From the NCBI GenBank assembly GCA_001839685.1, contig MLAK01000825.1, positions 1-42,809 on the forward strand: a stretch of DNA of 42,809 bases, read 5' to 3'. The position numbers and the translations under genes were made by a program. Shown here one piece after another: positions 39,272 through 42,809 of this stretch. The notes under the pieces are model-generated. The model was not told the DNA's origin. It saw only the letters and a program-made list of their open reading frames with translations, and ran no database searches. The stretch comes from Tritrichomonas foetus (Eukaryota > Parabasalia > Tritrichomonadida > Tritrichomonadidae). How positions within the stretch are numbered: the first letter of the stretch is position 1; every line of letters begins with the position of its first letter.

Positions 39272-40141
39272 AAAGATATACTATATAAAATAAATATTAA
39301 GGAAATGTTATATTTATGTGAATTTTTTTCCCCGTTATTTTCTAGTAACAAAAACTACAATTATGTTCTATCCCCAACTGGGTCGAGAAATGTATTAATC
39401 TATGAAATGTGATTATGGCTGATTTATTTGCTTTATATATAAATTATCTACCAATATAGTTGATATATATATTACGAAAACATAATCTTAGAAGATGCAA
39501 TATCACAAAGATTATTATATAAAATGAGAACAGCATAATCTCAGTAAATAAAATGTCAACAAATAGCAGCATTCAAATTAGTATAAAAAAGAAAAGAACA
39601 TCTATACGCAATTATTGCCTCGATAATAATAATGGCGGGTAATTTTTTGCGATGTGATTTCGACCTGCAAATTACTCATTTCTGTAAGGATCTCAAAATG
39701 ACCCTTTCTTGTCATGATTCTGCGGGAAATTAAAAATCGCTGTGAATGGGATTTTTCGTTTAAAAATTCAATAGAAACGCTTAAAACATCACTACATTGC
39801 TTCTAGAAAGATTGACAAAGTGATCGGATGCATTGCTATCGCAATAATCGTGCAATCATGACTATTCGCCCGACCATTTTGACATCACCGATTTTATCGT
39901 TGTATACGATTGGTCATATATTTGAAATGTTTTTATTTTCACGATATCCAAATGAATATAAGCCTTTGTGAAATGTCACTTCATACCAATCTCAAAGTCC
40001 ATTAGAAGAATGAATATCTAAAATAAGACCCTCGATGATTGTTTCATCTAACTAATATTTCCTCAATTTTTCAATGACAAATTGAGAATGACGATTTTAT
40101 GCGACCGATAAACCGATTATTTCCGAAACATTGAGACAAAA
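39272..40141. other. Intergenic region
   Basis: 870 bp between two plus-strand genes. TAAAAAGATATAC follows the transporter stop. No reading frame or RNA gene recognised. Confidence 0.4.
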
Positions 40142-42809
40142 ATGTTGACTGTTGCTCATGTGACACAGCTTGAGCAACAAGTCGCCGATTTGTTGACCAA
40201 TAAATATCAAACTTCCCGGTCGCAATTTACTCACACAGCAAGGCTGCATAACATGGCGAGTGAACATGCAAAAAATATATTGAAACGAAAAGTCAGGAAT
40301 TTACACGAAGGAATCAATGAAAGAAAAGCAGGATTTCAACAATACACAGAGATATGTTTTATTACGCATCCAATAGAAAAAAACGAACAGAGGGCTCAAA
40401 GAGTATTCGACGCTATTCTTCATAAGTACGGCGGCAGGCTCGATTTGGCAAGAAAAGCAAAAATAGATTCCTATGGAGTATCATTGACTCCTCTCCGCTC
40501 AGCTCAACCCGATAAAAATAATACCATTATCGTTGTGATCGTTTTGGCACTTTCTCCAGCCAAGGTGCGCGTCAGCAGCATTGAAAACATTTTCGTCGAG
40601 ATTAGAGAAGACGCAGCATCAGTTTTTAGTATCGATAGATACCATCAATACATTAACAGATATCGAAGGGCTGTTCAAATGGAGCCATTCACAAAAATAC
40701 AGGAATTTACAGGCACCAATGTTAAAGTATATGCCGATCCCAGAATTTACCAATATGATAGGGCTGGCATTTTGTTTTTGCATTTAATGCAAAACGATGA
40801 TTACTTGAAGCTAGTTCATATGAACTTTACAACAATTTTCATAAACGTCGAAGATCCAGATGATGAAGACAAAAGAAAAATTAACTTTGTTTTCATTCGA
40901 AAAGTGAACGAAGCGAGTCAATATTCCTTGTTTGTGAAATGTTCAATTCGAGAATTGCCAAATTATGGTCAAATGAACAAAGCTCGAATCAATTATCACG
41001 CAGGAAATATAGAAGAAGAAAATATGGAAAAACCACATGTTGAAGAACTAATTCAAATTGAAGGATCGTTAAGTGAAGAAGGATCAGTTGGGGCTTCTGA
41101 AGAAAAAATTGTTACACCATCTGCTGTTGAAGAACCAGTTAAAGAAACCAAAGACGAAGCCAAAGACGAAGCCAAAGAAGAAACCTCAGATGAATCTACA
41201 GAAGAAACCACTGAAGAAACCACCGAAGAAACTACCGAAGAAACCAAAGAAGAAACAGTTTCTAGCTTCCAAAACGAGCCAGTTCCATTCCAAGGAGCAA
41301 CAGCATTTGCACCAAGTCCAAAGAAAGAACGTTGGCATCGTATTAGTGATACAGTTGAATCACATTCACCATATGATGATTCACACGATTATGATAATAT
41401 TCCTAAAGAACTTCGTAAATCACATAAGACAGTTGTTCCAGGAATTCCAAGTGGTTCAGAAGGACATCATCCACAAAAAGAACTTGAAGATCAATTTGTT
41501 GATGAAAGTGGTGTTGCAGCACGTGCAGCTCAATTGAAAGAAGAACTCGAAGCACCAATTCCAACACCATCTGCTGTTGAAGAACCAGTTAAAGAAACCA
41601 AAGACGAAGCCAAAGACGAAGCCAAAGAAGAAACCTCAGATGAATCTACAGAAGAAACCACTGAAGAAACCACCGAAGAAACTACCGAAGAAACCAAAGA
41701 AGAAACAGTTTCTAGCTTCCAAAACGAGCCAGTTCCATTCCAAGGAGCAACAGCATTTGCACCAAGTCCAAAGAAAGAACGTTGGCATCGTATTAGTGAT
41801 ACAGTTGAATCACATTCACCATATGATGATTCACACGATTATGATAATATTCCTAAAGAACTTCGTAAATCACATAAGACAGTTGTTCCAGGAATTCCAA
41901 GTGGTTCAGAAGGACATCATCCACAAAAAGAACTTGAAGATCAATTTGTTGATGAAAGTGGTGTTGCAGCACGTGCAGCTCAATTGAAAGAAGAACTCGA
42001 AGCACCAATTCCAACACCATCTGCTGTTGAAGAACCAGTTAAAGAAACCAAAGACGAAGCCAAAGACGAAGCCAAAGAAGAAACCTCAGATGAATCTACA
42101 GAAGAAACCACTGAAGAAACCACCGAAGAAACTACCGAAGAAACCAAAGAAGAAACAGTTTCTAGCTTCCAAAACGAGCCAGTTCCATTCCAAGGAGCAA
42201 CAGCATTTGCACCAAGTCCAAAGAAAGAACGTTGGCATCGTATTAGTGATACAGTTGAATCACATTCACCATATGATGATTCACACGATTATGATAATAT
42301 TCCTAAAGAACTTCGTAAATCACATAAGACAGTTGTTCCAGGAATTCCAAGTGGTTCAGAAGGACATCATCCACAAAAAGAACTTGAAGATCAATTTGTT
42401 GATGAAAGTGGTGTTGCAGCACGTGCAGCTCAATTGAAAGAAGAACTCGAAGCACCAATTCCAACACCATCTGCTGTTGAAGAACCAGTTAAAGAAACCA
42501 AAGACGAAGCCAAAGACGAAGCCAAAGAAGAAACCTCAGATGAATCTACAGAAGAAACCACTGAAGAAACCACCGAAGAAACTACCGAAGAAACCAAAGA
42601 AGAAACAGTTTCTAGCTTCCAAAACGAGCCAGTTCCATTCCAAGGAGCAACAGCATTTGCACCAAGTCCAAAGAAAGAACGTTGGCATCGTATTAGTGAT
42701 ACAGTTGAATCACATTCACCATATGATGATTCACACGATTATGATAATATTCCTAAAGAACTTCGTAAATCACATAAGACAGTTGTTCCAGGAATTCCAA
42801 GTGGTTCAG
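40142..42809 (+). CDS. Large repeat protein, partial at the right edge; N-terminal region faintly CAP-like
   Basis: An ATG at 40142 opens a frame that stays open for 889 codons to the end of the window, so the 3' end is missing. Residues about 5-135 weakly recall a CAP/SCP domain: LLTNKYQTSRSQFTHTARLH and MASEHAKNIL at the start, then IDSYGVSLTP and IIVVIVLALS; family-typical residues are too few for a firm call. Residues 135-320 are unassigned (KVYADPRIYQYDRAGILFLH). From residue 325 the protein is a tandem array of 150-residue repeats, each with an acidic EETTEETTEE-type segment and a more complex part (FQGATAFAPSPKKERWHRIS, YDNIPKELRKSHKTVVPGIP). There is no signal peptide. The repeats suggest an elongated structural or surface-associated protein; function unknown. 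Confidence 0.85.
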   Translation, partial: MLTVAHVTQLEQQVADLLTNKYQTSRSQFTHTARLHNMASEHAKNILKRKVRNLHEGINERKAGFQQYTEICFITHPIEKNEQRAQRVFDAILHKYGGRLDLARKAKIDSYGVSLTPLRSAQPDKNNTIIVVIVLALSPAKVRVSSIENIFVEIREDAASVFSIDRYHQYINRYRRAVQMEPFTKIQEFTGTNVKVYADPRIYQYDRAGILFLHLMQNDDYLKLVHMNFTTIFINVEDPDDEDKRKINFVFIRKVNEASQYSLFVKCSIRELPNYGQMNKARINYHAGNIEEENMEKPHVEELIQIEGSLSEEGSVGASEEKIVTPSAVEEPVKETKDEAKDEAKEETSDESTEETTEETTEETTEETKEETVSSFQNEPVPFQGATAFAPSPKKERWHRISDTVESHSPYDDSHDYDNIPKELRKSHKTVVPGIPSGSEGHHPQKELEDQFVDESGVAARAAQLKEELEAPIPTPSAVEEPVKETKDEAKDEAKEETSDESTEETTEETTEETTEETKEETVSSFQNEPVPFQGATAFAPSPKKERWHRISDTVESHSPYDDSHDYDNIPKELRKSHKTVVPGIPSGSEGHHPQKELEDQFVDESGVAARAAQLKEELEAPIPTPSAVEEPVKETKDEAKDEAKEETSDESTEETTEETTEETTEETKEETVSSFQNEPVPFQGATAFAPSPKKERWHRISDTVESHSPYDDSHDYDNIPKELRKSHKTVVPGIPSGSEGHHPQKELEDQFVDESGVAARAAQLKEELEAPIPTPSAVEEPVKETKDEAKDEAKEETSDESTEETTEETTEETTEETKEETVSSFQNEPVPFQGATAFAPSPKKERWHRISDTVESHSPYDDSHDYDNIPKELRKSHKTVVPGIPSGS
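41114..42809 (+). repeat. 450-bp in-frame tandem repeats
   Basis: Units begin at 41114, 41564, 42014 and 42464 (the last is cut by the window edge). I saw no difference between copies over the lines compared, including third-codon positions. The unit is exactly 150 codons, so copy number can change without shifting the frame. Confidence 0.95.

Noticed and set aside
41073..42437. Lys/Pro-rich plus-strand ORFs inside the 450-bp repeats
   Set aside because: They are frame shadows of the long frame opened at 40142, repeated once per unit.
1..42809. tRNA, rRNA or CRISPR-like structures
   Set aside because: I looked for T-loop-like GTTCRANNC boxes with matching stems and for regularly spaced direct repeats with unique spacers and found none convincing.
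1..42809. A common initiator element upstream of all genes
   Set aside because: TCAYTW-like sites exist near a few start codons (about 473 and 36783) but are absent or unclear upstream of most others, and such sequences are frequent by chance here.

Overview
This looks like nuclear DNA of a flagellated parabasalid protist, most likely a Tritrichomonas-type trichomonad. The evidence is AT-rich sequence, compact and mostly intronless genes using the standard stop codons, Asn/Gln-rich low-complexity proteins, an ankyrin-type relic of the trichomonad style, an IFT-B flagellar gene, and two ultra-short introns (23 and 25 nt) that share one 3' motif. The species is inference. The assembly is a draft, with a 194-base N run at 25237-25430 and a lone N near 26214.

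The left half (1-17.3 kb) is a housekeeping block: an Asn-rich coiled-coil protein (514-2676), an RRM-less CstF-64-like protein (3982-4680, minus), a Gly/Asn/Tyr-rich RGG protein with a 23-nt intron (5099-6150), IFT46 (6571-7542, minus), a tail-anchored pseudokinase (8146-9963), a CARMIL-like PH-LRR protein (10396-12600), proteasome ATPase Rpt4 (13051-14220), a TAF5-like protein (14855-16315) and a cyclophilin with a 25-nt intron (16762-17320, minus).

The middle (17.3-26.4 kb) is an accessory and decay zone. It holds an ankyrin-family relic, a decayed pair of convergent genes that may be remains of a Maverick/Polinton-type element, and a GT61 glycosyltransferase gene split by a 3326-bp DNA transposon. 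The transposon (22932-26257) has 14-bp terminal inverted repeats and sits in a TTAA target site. Its single protein joins a DDE transposase-like region to a C-terminal C19 ubiquitin-specific protease domain with Cys box, zinc-ribbon cysteines and His box. Removing the element with one TTAA copy puts the two host gene halves exactly back in frame. This insertion is the most interesting system in the window.

The right half (26.4-42.8 kb) carries a Rab GTPase, a two-repeat Myb gene interrupted only by a TGA at a conserved Trp codon, two coiled-coil proteins, a BTB/discoidin-like protein, a CaMKK/LKB1-like kinase, an ABCA half-transporter, and a long gene open at the right edge (40142 onward). 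That last gene contains 450-bp tandem repeats, in phase with the codons and apparently identical. The genes are functionally unrelated single transcription units, as is normal for this type of genome; no operon-like organisation is visible.
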